From Devosia nitrariae (lineage in GTDB: Bacteria > Pseudomonadota > Alphaproteobacteria > Rhizobiales > Devosiaceae), in assembly GCF_030160115.1 (NCBI RefSeq), contig NZ_BSNS01000012.1:124001-188000 (forward strand): a DNA stretch of 64,000 nucleotides, in the 5' to 3' direction. The position numbers were made by a program, and so were the translations under genes. This document shows, piece after piece, positions 36,858 through 45,519 of this stretch. Position 1 is the stretch's first letter. The number at the start of each line of letters is the position of its first letter. The notes beneath the pieces are model-generated. The model saw only the letters and a list, made by a program, of their open reading frames with translations. It made no database searches and had not been told where the DNA came from.

Positions 36858-38575
36858 ATGTCGAGCACCAGCCGGTCGGATTTGGCGCGCGACACGCAGG
36901 TCATCATGCAGCTGTTGGAGCGCCGCTCGGTGTCGTTGAGGTAGACGTCCTGGTGGTCGGGGATGCCCTCGAGGACCGTGGTCAGGCACGTGCCGCACGC
37001 GCCCTGTTCGCAGGACGACGGCGCATCCACCCCATTCTCGCGCATGACCTCGAGGATCGACTTGCCCGAGGGAATGGCCAGCGTCAGCGCCGAGCGGGCG
37101 AGCTCGACGGTGAAGGTCGAGGAGAGATCGATCTCGTTGACATTCTTGAAATACTCGAAATGCACCGCCTCTTCCGGCCAGCCGGCTTCGGCGGTGCGGC
37201 GCCGTACGAGATCGAGCATGGGGCCGGGTCCGCAGACGTAGAGGTGCCGTGCAAAGCCATAGCCCGAGACGAGCTGCTCGATTTCGGCTGCGGTACCGGC
37301 CGGATCGAGCCCGATATGCGGGACAACGCTCTCCCCCAGCTTGTCGAGCGCCTCCGGGAAAGCGACGTGCTCGGGTGACCGGGCGAAGACGTGGAGCTCG
37401 AACGGCAGCCGCGAGGAGGCAAGGGTCTTGGCCATGGCCAGCAGCGGCGTGATGCCGATACCGCCGGCGATGAGGATCGTTCTCGTCGCGTCGCGCCGCA
37501 GCGGGAAGTTGTTGCGCGGTTCCGAAATGGCAACGACATCGCCCTCGCGCAGCTCGTCGGCGATGGCGACCGACCCGCCGCGCGAGTCCGGCTCACGCTT
37601 GACGCCGACGGTGTAGCTCAGAAGTTCGCCCGGACCATTGGTGATCGAATATTGCCGGATAAGCCCGTTAGGCAGGAAGAGGTCGAGATGCGCGCCCGGC
37701 TGGAAGGTCGGTAGGTGCCCCTCGAGCGCGGCGAGTTCCAGCCCCGTCACATCCGCCCCCGCCTGCCACTTGCGCGCCACGCGAACCCTGAGCTTCGCTT
37801 GCCGGCCAAAACGCAGATCCGGCATGGTGGCGAGCTCGAGCGAGACCGGCTCGTAGACAGGGACCAGCGGCTCGGGCGCCTCTTCCAGCGCCATCTCGGC
37901 CTCAACCTGCCGGCGCAGGGTCGAAAGGCGCTCGTTGAAGAGGCGCAGGAGTGAAAGCTGGTCATCCCAGGATTCCGCTTCCACGACGCCGCGGATGACG
38001 GCCCGCCCGGAATCGACCGGCTGCACGAAGAACACGGCAGCCCGACCGTCGACGCCGGTGAGAACGAGCCGCGCACCGAGTGGCGGCAGGCTCTCGACGT
38101 CGCTTTCCGCCTCGCGCGCCGCCGTCAATGCGGCGAGAACCGCGCCGGGGCGGGCGTTGACCGGGAGCGGGCGCAGCGGCATCCAGTTACCTTCGGGCAG
38201 CGGCGGCGCGAAGGGCGTGACATCGCCCATGGCCGACCAGACGAGGCCGAGGCTCTCGACCGCCGGGAAGGTGCGGTTGGTGATGCGCCGGGCCGGGGCA
38301 TCGGCCGGATGGGCCGGAATATAGGTGCAGCCCGCCGAACGGTTGGCATAGCGCCAGCCGTGGTACTGGCACTTCAGTTCCGCACCTTCGTTGAGGCCGA
38401 TGGAAAGTCTGACCCCCCGGTGGAGGCAGCGGTTCTCCCAGACATTGACGTTGCCGTCATCGGCCCGCCACACGGCGAATTCCTGGCCGAGCAGTTGGCC
38501 GTGATAGACGTGGCGGAAAGGCAGGTCTTCGCTCGAGGCGATCGGGTGCCAGGCGGGATGGCGGATGTCGGTCAT
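36854..38575 (-). CDS. Rieske-FMN/NAD reductase-ferredoxin fusion (NdmD-like)
   Basis: 573 residues from ATG 38575 (a GTG at 38587 is possible). Three modules: N-terminal Rieske domain with cluster ligands C50, H52, C69, H72; a phthalate-dioxygenase-reductase-type FMN/NAD unit (RQYSITNGP, ILIAGGIGITPLLAMA, LYVCGPGPML); and a C-terminal plant-type 2Fe-2S ferredoxin (CEQGACGTC ... SCMMTC). Normal class IA reductases lack the Rieske domain; this order is that of NdmD from methylxanthine N-demethylase. It should carry electrons from NADH to the Rieske-less catalytic subunit encoded upstream. Confidence 0.85.
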   Translation of the reverse strand: MTDIRHPAWHPIASSEDLPFRHVYHGQLLGQEFAVWRADDGNVNVWENRCLHRGVRLSIGLNEGAELKCQYHGWRYANRSAGCTYIPAHPADAPARRITNRTFPAVESLGLVWSAMGDVTPFAPPLPEGNWMPLRPLPVNARPGAVLAALTAAREAESDVESLPPLGARLVLTGVDGRAAVFFVQPVDSGRAVIRGVVEAESWDDQLSLLRLFNERLSTLRRQVEAEMALEEAPEPLVPVYEPVSLELATMPDLRFGRQAKLRVRVARKWQAGADVTGLELAALEGHLPTFQPGAHLDLFLPNGLIRQYSITNGPGELLSYTVGVKREPDSRGGSVAIADELREGDVVAISEPRNNFPLRRDATRTILIAGGIGITPLLAMAKTLASSRLPFELHVFARSPEHVAFPEALDKLGESVVPHIGLDPAGTAAEIEQLVSGYGFARHLYVCGPGPMLDLVRRRTAEAGWPEEAVHFEYFKNVNEIDLSSTFTVELARSALTLAIPSGKSILEVMRENGVDAPSSCEQGACGTCLTTVLEGIPDHQDVYLNDTERRSNSCMMTCVSRAKSDRLVLDI

Positions 38576-38626
38576 GGTCTGGGTCACGGGGCAGGTGCCT
38601 CGAAAGGTGCGAAGCGGGCGGGATCA

Positions 38627-38741
38627 CCCCCCTCCCGGCCTCCCCCACAAGGGGGGAGGTGCTGGTCCCGTGGCTTTGACGGGATCGGGTCAAAAGCACA
38701 ATGCGGCACCTCCCCCCTTGTGGGGGAGGCTGGAAGGGGGG
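38627..38741. repeat. Large inverted repeat, family B, inside the Ndm-like operon
   Basis: 34-bp arms at 38627-38660 and 38708-38741 with two mismatches and a 47-base loop. The inner motif CTCCCCCACAAGGGGGGAGG recalls the arms of the 11341-11612 element. It lies in the 199 bp between the catalytic and reductase genes, so a transcript would form a strong hairpin there. Confidence 0.85.
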
Positions 38742-38774
38742 TTCTACCGTGAGTGCTCAAGTTCAAAGCCGTCC

Positions 38775-39635
38775 TCACGCCGCCTGCGGGATGACGCCGT
38801 AGTTCACGCCCTTCTGGCTCAGCCACCGGCGGTAGGCGATGGCTGACTTGTCGGCGCGGATCGGGGTTTCGGCGCGCGGATCCAGCGGCAGCCTCTTCGG
38901 GTACTGGTTCTCGAGGATGGGCTTGTCCTGCCCGAAGATGGTCTGTTGGAAGCGGCGCATCGCCGTGATGGTGTTCTCGTCGTCGATCATCGACTGCAGG
39001 AGATGGGCGCGGATCGTCTCTTCGGTCATCGGCTGGCAGAAGATACCGATCACATCGAGCCGGCTCTCGTCGGCCGGGCACGACTTGTAGAGCACCGAGC
39101 AATAGGGGTGCGGCACGCGGTAGATATACTCGACATCCTGTCCCTCGTCGGCCGAAAGGGCCGCGCGCGGCTGATAGAAGCGACAGCGGGTGGCCAGGAT
39201 CTCGTCGCGCTCATAGGAGATCTCGACATCGTATTCCTTGACTTCCGTGTGCGGCTCTTCGCCGAGGATCCCCGTATGGACATAGGGGAAGTGCCCCATG
39301 TCGAGGAAGTTCTCGACGGCGCGCGGGGCCGAGACGTTCACGCCCAGTGAGCCGCAGCTCATGTTCTTGCGGTCGGGTTCGTAGAACTCCGGGATGGAAA
39401 ACAGATCGTCGGGCGGACTGCCGAGGCTCGTCCAGGCAAAACCGTAGCGCTCGATGACCAGAAGAGCCGCGCCGGTATCGCGCCGGCGCACCTCGACCTC
39501 GCCATTGGTCCCGCGCCGATAGTCGAGGCGCGTGTCGAGCAGCAGCGTCGAGCGGTAGGGACCGGGGCCGATCTCGGCGGCAGCCGAAAAGACGTGCCAG
39601 GCATCGAGAATGGCGGCGCTGGGCGCGATGGGCAT
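38775..39635 (-). CDS. Rieske oxygenase catalytic subunit lacking the Rieske cluster (NdmC-like)
   Basis: 286 residues. The mononuclear-iron site is intact: D112, H115 and H120 in ENFLDMGHFPYVHTG, with acidic residues D218-E220 as third ligand. The N-terminus keeps the edges of a Rieske fold (DAWHVFSAAAEIGPGPYRSTLLLDTRLDYRRG ... ERYGFAWTSLG), but the CxH and CxxH loops are missing. NdmC, the 7-methylxanthine N7-demethylase subunit, has this same deletion and borrows the Rieske cluster of NdmD. Substrate here is unknown; an N- or O-demethylation is the likely chemistry. Confidence 0.82.
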   Translation of the reverse strand: MPIAPSAAILDAWHVFSAAAEIGPGPYRSTLLLDTRLDYRRGTNGEVEVRRRDTGAALLVIERYGFAWTSLGSPPDDLFSIPEFYEPDRKNMSCGSLGVNVSAPRAVENFLDMGHFPYVHTGILGEEPHTEVKEYDVEISYERDEILATRCRFYQPRAALSADEGQDVEYIYRVPHPYCSVLYKSCPADESRLDVIGIFCQPMTEETIRAHLLQSMIDDENTITAMRRFQQTIFGQDKPILENQYPKRLPLDPRAETPIRADKSAIAYRRWLSQKGVNYGVIPQAA

Positions 39636-39751
39636 GAGAGAGCCTCAGGCGAATAGGTGATTCCGAGGCCGGCGCGATGACCGGCCAAACATGCAGTTAT
39701 TCATGCATGGGGGTGCGGGTCAACGGTGAGGGTGTGTCGCCCAGACGCTGG

Positions 39752-39915
39752 AAGGCCCCTCACCCGCCGGCTCCGCCGTCGACCTCTCCCCAGAGGGGCG
39801 AGGTGAACTCGAGTTGTGCTCGTGCTAGGATCACGCGCACCCACAGGGTCCCCTCGCCCCTCTGAGGAGAGGGACAGGGTGAGGGGAGTGGGGGTAGCGG
39901 GGGGTGAGGGGCCTT
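39752..39915. repeat. Palindromic intergenic repeat, family A copy 2
   Basis: 164 bp between kduD and the catalytic Rieske gene. Perfect 14-bp outer arms (39752-39765 and 39902-39915). Inner parts CTCTCCCCAGAGGGGCGAGG and CCACAGGGTCCC match the reverse complement of the 20924-21074 element. The gap between the two genes holds no ORF I can support. Confidence 0.82.
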
Positions 39916-39932
39916 CTGCCTCGGCCTTTCAC

Positions 39933-40697
39933 CTACCGCGCCAGCCACCCGCCATCGACCGGCACCACCGCGCCATGCATATAGTCGGAAGCAGGCGCAA
40001 GGAGGAACGAGACGGCATCACCGATATCGGAGGGTTCACCCCAGCGTCCGGCGGGAATGCGGGCAAGGATCGCGGCGGAGCGGTCCGGATCAGCGCGCAG
40101 CGCCTGGGTATTGTTGGTCTCGATGTAGCCGGGCGCGACGGCGTTGACGTTGATGCCCCTCGCCGCCCATTCGCAGGCGAGAAGCCGGGTGACGCCGAGG
40201 ACGCCGCTCTTCGACGCAGTATAGGAAGCGACACGGATGCCGCCCTGGAAGCTCAGCATCGAGGCGATGTTGACGATCTTGCCGCGCCGGCCGGCGGCGA
40301 GGGTGCGGCGGGCGAAAGCCTGGCAGAGGAAGAACAGGGACTTGAGGTTGACGTCCATGACGCTGTCCCAGTCCTCCTCGGAAAAGTCGAGCGCGTCGAC
40401 ACGGCGGATGATGCCGGCGTTGTTGACGAGCCCGTCGATGGGACCATGCGCCTCCCAGGCGGCGTCGAACATCGCCTGGGCATCGGCCGCAACCGAAAGA
40501 TCGGCCTCGAGCGCAGTGAAGCGCCCGCCGAGACCGGCAACGAGACTCGCGGTCTCGCCCATCGCGGAGCGGCCGGCGCCGAGCACGTGCCCGCCGGCAC
40601 GCGCGAGGGAAAGGGCGATGCCCTGCCCGATACCCGTATTGGCGCCGGTGACGAGGACGGCTTTCCCTTCGAGGCTGAATGCGGAAAGATCTGCCAT
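39933..40697 (-). CDS. kduD: 2-dehydro-3-deoxy-D-gluconate 5-dehydrogenase KduD
   Basis: 254 residues from ATG 40697. SDR with LEGKAVLVTGANTGIGQGIALSLARAG, NNAGIIRR, Ser in NIASMLSFQGG and Y-x3-K in YTASKSG; the ending YMHGAVVPVDGGWLAR fits KduD. Reduces 2,5-diketo-3-deoxygluconate to KDG in unsaturated uronate breakdown. Its ATG overlaps the kduI stop (TAATG). Confidence 0.92.
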   Translation of the reverse strand: MADLSAFSLEGKAVLVTGANTGIGQGIALSLARAGGHVLGAGRSAMGETASLVAGLGGRFTALEADLSVAADAQAMFDAAWEAHGPIDGLVNNAGIIRRVDALDFSEEDWDSVMDVNLKSLFFLCQAFARRTLAAGRRGKIVNIASMLSFQGGIRVASYTASKSGVLGVTRLLACEWAARGINVNAVAPGYIETNNTQALRADPDRSAAILARIPAGRWGEPSDIGDAVSFLLAPASDYMHGAVVPVDGGWLAR

Positions 40698-41539
40698 TAG
40701 AGAAGCGCGCTCATCTCGACCTTCTCGACATCGGTGTAGTCGACATTGTCGCCGGCCATGGCCCAGATGAACGTGTAGCCCGCGGTGCCGGCACCTGCGT
40801 GGATCGACCAGGGCGGCGAGATCACCGCCTGCTCGTTGCGCATGACGATGTGGCGCGTCTCGTCGGGTTCGCCCATCAGGTGGATGACGAAGGCATCGGC
40901 CGGCAGGTCGAAATAGAGATAAGCTTCCATGCGCCGGTCGTGGACATGGGCGGGCATGGTGTTCCACACCGAGCCCGGCGCAAAGGTCGTCATGCCGACG
41001 ACGAGCTGGCAGGTCTTTGCCCCTTCCGCGTGGATGAACTGGAAGATCGAACGCTCGTTGCAGGTTTCGCGCGCACCGAGGTCGAGACGCTTCGCTTCCC
41101 CGATGCGGATGAGGCGGGTTTCGTGCGTAGCGTGCGCCGGGGCGCTCAACAGATAGAACTTGGCCGGATTGGCGGCATCGGCCGAAGCGAACGATATCGC
41201 GCGCGTGCCCATGCCGACATAGGCCATGTCGCGTGCGGCCATGTCGAACGCCGACCCGTCGGCGTTAATGGTGCCGGCCCCGCCGATATTGACGGCGATG
41301 AGCTCGCGCCGATCGAGGAAGTTGGCGGTGCCCGTCGGCTTGATCGCCTCCAGCGCCAAGGGGCCGGCGACCGGAACGGCGCTGCCGACCGCCATGCGGT
41401 CGTAATGGGTATAGGTCCAGTTGACGCGGTCGGACGCAAACAGGTCGTCGACGAGGAAATTCTCGCGCAGTTCGCCCGTGGTCATCATGGCGGCGCTCGC
41501 CGGATCGACGGCAAAGCGGATGTCGTAATCGGTGGTCAT
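40697..41539 (-). CDS. kduI: 5-dehydro-4-deoxy-D-glucuronate isomerase KduI
   Basis: 280 residues. Cupin-type isomerase with PAHVHDRRMEAYLYFDLP (metal His and Glu) and FASDRVNWTYTHYDRMAVG. Converts 5-keto-4-deoxyuronate to 2,5-diketo-3-deoxygluconate for KduD. 16 bp downstream of the GntR regulator gene. Confidence 0.94.
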   Translation of the reverse strand: MTTDYDIRFAVDPASAAMMTTGELRENFLVDDLFASDRVNWTYTHYDRMAVGSAVPVAGPLALEAIKPTGTANFLDRRELIAVNIGGAGTINADGSAFDMAARDMAYVGMGTRAISFASADAANPAKFYLLSAPAHATHETRLIRIGEAKRLDLGARETCNERSIFQFIHAEGAKTCQLVVGMTTFAPGSVWNTMPAHVHDRRMEAYLYFDLPADAFVIHLMGEPDETRHIVMRNEQAVISPPWSIHAGAGTAGYTFIWAMAGDNVDYTDVEKVEMSALL

Positions 41540-41555
41540 AACGCAGTCCTGACTG

Positions 41556-42311
41556 TCACGTGTTGCGGGAGGTGGCGCGCAGGTCTTTGAGGCGCTGCCG
41601 GTAGCGATCCTGACTGCGCGTCAGGTGCTCGCGCATGGCCCTCCGGGCCGCGTCCGCATCCTGCCGGGAGATGGCCGAGACGATCTGCCAGTGCTCGGCC
41701 TGCAGGCCGGCCTGATAGTCGTAGGTCAATGCGCTTTCTGTACCCCAGGGCGAGGCGATGTCGCAGGGGATGGTACGGCTGCCCAGCGCGTCGAGCACCT
41801 GGACGTAGAAGGGATTGTTGGTCGCCACCGCAATGGCCCGGTGAATGGCGAAATCCGTCTTGCCGGTGGGCACCCCGACGTCGAGGAGCCGGTCAAACTC
41901 GCCATAGGCTTCATGGATGGCGGCATCCTGGGAACTCGTGCGGCGCATCGCTGCGAGGCCGGCGCTCTCGATCTCGATGCCCATACGCACCTCGAGAACG
42001 TTGATGGCGTCCGAGATGCGATTGCCGGTTTCCGCGCCGATGGAGCGAATGGCCGCGTTGGGATTGGCGATGACGAAAACGCCCGCGCCCTGTCGGGCTT
42101 CGACGATCCCGTCGGCGGCAAGCGTGGCGATCGCCTCGCGGATAACCGTGCGGCTGACCTTGTAGTGCGCGGTCAACTGGCTTTCCGTCGGCAGCTTGTC
42201 GCCACGGGCAAACTCGCCAGCAGCGAACTGCTTGCGCAGTTGGCTGACGACCAGAGCTGCGAGCTTGGGCTTGCGGACCGCTATGCGGTCGATTTCGGCT
42301 TCGACGGTCAT
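41556..42311 (-). CDS. GntR/FadR family regulator of the uronate operon
   Basis: 251 residues from ATG 42311, overlapping the dctM stop. The longer frame extending to 43658 is an antisense-frame read through dctM and not part of the gene. Winged helix KLPTESQLTAHYKVSRTVIREAIATLAADGIVEARQGAGVFV, then an all-helical FCD ligand domain with metal-binding His (HRAIAVATNN, AEHWQIVSAI). Likely KdgR/UxuR-like repressor of the dctPQM-kdu operon. Confidence 0.88.
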   Translation of the reverse strand: MTVEAEIDRIAVRKPKLAALVVSQLRKQFAAGEFARGDKLPTESQLTAHYKVSRTVIREAIATLAADGIVEARQGAGVFVIANPNAAIRSIGAETGNRISDAINVLEVRMGIEIESAGLAAMRRTSSQDAAIHEAYGEFDRLLDVGVPTGKTDFAIHRAIAVATNNPFYVQVLDALGSRTIPCDIASPWGTESALTYDYQAGLQAEHWQIVSAISRQDADAARRAMREHLTRSQDRYRQRLKDLRATSRNT

Positions 42312-43603
42312 CGCGGCACCCGTGTGAAAACCGACGGCAGCCAGAGCGAAAGCGCCGGGATATAGGTGACGAGGATGAGGACGATGATGCCGGCAAGGTA
42401 GAAGGGCCAGATCGAGCGCATGGCGCGCCAGATGGAGATGCGCCCGACCGCGGCGGCGACGAACTGCACCGGCCCGAGCGGCGGCGTGTTGAGGCCGATG
42501 CCGAGATTGAGGATCAGGATCACCCCGAAATGGATGGGATTGACGCCGAAGGCAACGACGACGGGAAGGAAGATGGGCGTCGTGATGATGATGAGCGGCG
42601 CCATGTCCATGAACGTGCCCAGAAACAGCAGCAGCACATTGATCAGCATGAGGACGACGAGCGGATTGTCCGAGATCGTCTGCATGGCCGCGATCATATG
42701 CGCGGGCACCCTGAGAAAGGCCATGAGCCAGCCGAACGAGGCGGCCGTGCCGATGATGATGAGTACCATGGCCGTGGTCCGCACCGCCCCGAGCGTGGCG
42801 TCGACGAAGGCGCGCCAGCCGAGGGTGCGATAGACGAGCAGCGTCACGAGCAGCGCGTAGAGGACGGCGATGCACGAGCTTTCGGTGGCGGTAAAGACGC
42901 CCGAACGCACGCCCCCGAAGATGATGGCGATGAGCAGAAGGCCTGGCACGGCGACAATGAAGTACCAGCCTGTTCTTCGGAAGCCCGGAAAAGGCTCGGT
43001 GGGATAGCCACGCCTGCGGGCGACGAAATATGCGGTGATCATCAACGCGAGGGCGAGCAGGAGCCCGGGTATGATGCCGGCGGTGAAGAGATCGGCGATG
43101 GAGATGCGACCGCCCCCGGAGATCGAATAGATGATCATGTTGTGGCTGGGCGGCAGCAGAAGTGCGATGAGCGCTGCCATCGAAGTGACGTTGACCGCGT
43201 AGGCGGGGTCGTAGCCGCGCTGTTGCATCTGCGGGATCATGATGCCGCCGACGGCCGCCGCTTCGGCGACCGCCGATCCCGAGATGCCGCCGAAAAGGGT
43301 CGAGGCGGCGATATTGACCTGCCCGAGTCCGCCGCGCACGTGACCGATGAGCGAGCCGGCGAAGGCCACGATGCGCGAGGCGATGCCGCCGCGCACCATC
43401 AGGTCTCCGGCATAGATGAAGAACGGGATCGCCATCAAGGTGAAGACCGAGACGCCCGCGTTCAGGCGCTGGAAGACGACGAGCGGCGGAATACCCAGAT
43501 AAAGGACGGTGGCAAAGCTCGAGATGCCGAGGCAGAAGGCGATCGGCGTACCGATCAGCATGAGGACGATGAAGGTGCCGAAGAGGACAACGAGTTCCAT
43601 CAC
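42308..43603 (-). CDS. dctM: TRAP transporter large permease DctM
   Basis: 431 residues, about 12-13 membrane helices. FGGISGSAVAEAAAVGGIMIPQM and LLFLGTFMDMAPLIIITTPIFLPVVVAFGVNPIHFGVI are conserved DctM segments. Sodium-driven uptake of an organic acid, here probably an unsaturated uronate or oligouronide given kduID in the operon. Overlaps dctQ by 4 bp. Confidence 0.93.
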   Translation of the reverse strand: MMELVVLFGTFIVLMLIGTPIAFCLGISSFATVLYLGIPPLVVFQRLNAGVSVFTLMAIPFFIYAGDLMVRGGIASRIVAFAGSLIGHVRGGLGQVNIAASTLFGGISGSAVAEAAAVGGIMIPQMQQRGYDPAYAVNVTSMAALIALLLPPSHNMIIYSISGGGRISIADLFTAGIIPGLLLALALMITAYFVARRRGYPTEPFPGFRRTGWYFIVAVPGLLLIAIIFGGVRSGVFTATESSCIAVLYALLVTLLVYRTLGWRAFVDATLGAVRTTAMVLIIIGTAASFGWLMAFLRVPAHMIAAMQTISDNPLVVLMLINVLLLFLGTFMDMAPLIIITTPIFLPVVVAFGVNPIHFGVILILNLGIGLNTPPLGPVQFVAAAVGRISIWRAMRSIWPFYLAGIIVLILVTYIPALSLWLPSVFTRVPR

Positions 43604-44148
43604 TGCGCCTCACTGACATGGGCGACATCGGCCTCGCTGTCGACGTCGACGCCGGCAAGGCGCAGCACTATCCGCTCGAGGGTGAAGATGCAGATGAGGA
43701 GCCCTCCGGTCGTGACCGGCATGTAGTTGAAGCCGCCTGGCAGCCCGAGGACGGGAATGATCGCTGACCACGTCTGGATGATGAGCTGGAGTCCGTAACC
43801 GACCATGCCCACCCCGAAGGCAAAGACCGCGAGGTCGGCCAGTCCCCGAAGCCAGACCTTGGCGCTCGGCGGCAGGACATAGAGCAGCACGTCGAACCCC
43901 ATGTGGAAACGCTCGCGCACGCCGACGGCAGCGCCGAGGAAGATGAACCAGCTCATAACCTGGATGGAGGTTGCCTCTGTCCAACTCGGCGAATTGTTGA
44001 GCACGTAACGCGAAAAGACCTGCCAGGCGACGACCGCGGTCATGGTGACGAGGCCGAGGCCGGCGAGATAGAGGGCGACGCGGCTGGTCACCGAGAGCGC
44101 ACGGGAAACCGCGGCGAGCGGCCGGTCGATGCTGCGGGATGTCGACAT
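43600..44148 (-). CDS. dctQ: TRAP transporter small permease DctQ
   Basis: 182 residues, four membrane helices; WQVFSRYVLNNSPSWTEATSIQVMSWFIFLGAAVGVRERFHMGFDVL is the DctQ signature. Partner of DctM. Separated from dctP by 126 bp containing two hairpins. Confidence 0.92.
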   Translation of the reverse strand: MSTSRSIDRPLAAVSRALSVTSRVALYLAGLGLVTMTAVVAWQVFSRYVLNNSPSWTEATSIQVMSWFIFLGAAVGVRERFHMGFDVLLYVLPPSAKVWLRGLADLAVFAFGVGMVGYGLQLIIQTWSAIIPVLGLPGGFNYMPVTTGGLLICIFTLERIVLRLAGVDVDSEADVAHVSEAQ

Positions 44149-44168
44149 GGGTTTGCTGCCCCGGCTAG

Positions 44169-44213
44169 CGCGTTTTCAGCAAGTGGACACCACTTTCGCG
44201 GTTTGAAAACGCG
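44169..44213. repeat. Small Rhizobiales-type palindrome in the dctP-dctQ gap
   Basis: Outer arms CGCGTTTTCA (44169-44178) and TGAAAACGCG (44204-44213) enclose an inner hairpin AAGTGG-ACA-CCACTT (44181-44195). This nested shape is common as a dispersed short repeat in Hyphomicrobiales genomes. Confidence 0.7.
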
Positions 44214-44238
44214 AGAATTCAATGGATCCAGAGCCGGC

Positions 44239-44264
44239 CCCGGGGCGGATCACTCCACCCCGGG
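44239..44264 (-). terminator. Hairpin after dctP (partial terminator or processing site)
   Basis: CCCGGGG (44239-44245) pairs with CCCCGGG (44258-44264), extended by GGA/TCC. No T-run follows, so it is more likely a stabiliser or attenuator that lets the binding protein be made in excess over the permeases. Confidence 0.45.
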
Positions 44265-44274
44265 ACCCGGCGGA

Positions 44275-45252
44275 TTATTCGACCGCCTGGATGCGCGCCA
44301 CGAGATCCTTGAGCTCGGGCGTATCGGCATACTTCTCGTAGATCGGCTCCATGGCGGCGATGAACGGCGCCTTGTCGACCTCGGTGATCTCGCTGCCGGC
44401 GGCGATCACCGCCTCGCGGGACTTCTCTTCCTGCGCATCCCAGAGCTCGCGCTGGTAAGGTACGCTGTCCTTGGCCGCTTGGCGGATGATCTCCTGGTCC
44501 TCGGGCGAGATCGTGTCCCAGGTTGTCTTCGACATGACGAGGACTTCCGGCACGATGAGGTGCTGGTCGAGCGAGTAGTACTTGGCGACTTCGGCGTGAC
44601 CTGAGGTCTCATAGCTCGGCCAGTTGTTCTCGGCTCCGTCGATGACGCCGGTCTCGATGGCCGAATACACCTCGCCATAGGGCATGGGCGTCGCATCGGC
44701 GCCGAGCGCTTCGACCATGTCGACGAAGACGTCCGACTGCATGACGCGGAACTTCAGTCCCGAAAGATCATCGATGGACGCGATCGGCTTTTCGCTGTTG
44801 TAGAACGAGCGTGCGCCCCCGTCGTAGAAGGCCAGGCCGATGAGCCCATGTGGCTCGAAAGCGGCAAGGATCTCGTCGCCGATCTCCCCGTCCATGACCT
44901 TGCGCATGTGCTCGACCGAGCGGAAGATGTAGGGAAGCGAGGGGATTTTGGTTTCAGGAACCAGGCCATTGAATGGCCCAAGCGACACGCGGTTGAGATC
45001 GATGACCCCAAACCGCGTCTGCTCGATGGTGTCGGCTTCTTCGCCGAGCTGGGCCGAGTGGAAAACCTCAACCGAGTAGCGCCCGTCGGTCCGCTCGGCA
45101 ACGAGCTCACCGAAGCGCTTCACCGCCTCGACGGTCGGATAGCCGTCCGGATGCGTATCGGACGAGCGCAGAACGGTCTGGGCGCTGGCCGCCCCGATCG
45201 AAAGCGCCGTGGCGACGAGTGCGCCCATCGCCAGTTTCGGCAAATGCAACAT
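44275..45252 (-). CDS. dctP: TRAP transporter substrate-binding protein DctP
   Basis: 325 residues from ATG 45252, with GGAGG upstream. Signal peptide [25 protein letters not shown]; mature DctP fold with [31 protein letters not shown] and [47 protein letters not shown], including the ligand-pairing Arg in KFRV. First gene of the operon dctP-Q-M-gntR-kduI-kduD. Confidence 0.93.
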   Translation of the reverse strand: MLHLPKLAMGALVATALSIGAASAQTVLRSSDTHPDGYPTVEAVKRFGELVAERTDGRYSVEVFHSAQLGEEADTIEQTRFGVIDLNRVSLGPFNGLVPETKIPSLPYIFRSVEHMRKVMDGEIGDEILAAFEPHGLIGLAFYDGGARSFYNSEKPIASIDDLSGLKFRVMQSDVFVDMVEALGADATPMPYGEVYSAIETGVIDGAENNWPSYETSGHAEVAKYYSLDQHLIVPEVLVMSKTTWDTISPEDQEIIRQAAKDSVPYQRELWDAQEEKSREAVIAAGSEITEVDKAPFIAAMEPIYEKYADTPELKDLVARIQAVE

Positions 45253-45407
45253 GAATGAATCCTCCCTTTTTGAGCGCCACCGCGAGCGGACTTTCTCCCG
45301 GCCGGTCGGTGTGGCGCAAGGCATCCGCCGCTGGCGGCGGATGCGCGGGCGAACGTCAAAGGTTGCGCCCGGAGGAATCTGGTATGGAAGATCGCCCGGC
45401 AAGTCAA

Positions 45408-45432
45408 CATACAAACGCCGGCAAGTTGTATG
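45408..45432. promoter_or_regulatory. Probable GntR operator upstream of dctP
   Basis: Inverted repeat CATACAA-N11-TTGTATG. On both strands the half-site reads TTGTATG followed by T/A-TGA, like FadR/UxuR-type boxes. It lies 156 bp upstream of dctP, in the divergent region shared with the SPW gene. Confidence 0.5.
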
Positions 45433-45519
45433 ATGAATTGCGCGGGGTTCTAACAACGGGTTTGGAACCACGCTTCCCGCCATCCGTTCGCCAAGTGTCC
45501 GTCCGGAAGGCAGAGCATT

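Noticed and set aside
39728-39740. GGGTGTGTCGCCC as another copy of the 19051-19132 element
   Set aside because: Only about ten bases match and no second arm is present.
41556-43658. A 700-codon open frame
   Set aside because: Only the last 251 codons (GntR regulator) look like protein; the rest is an Arg/His-rich out-of-frame reading of dctM and dctQ.
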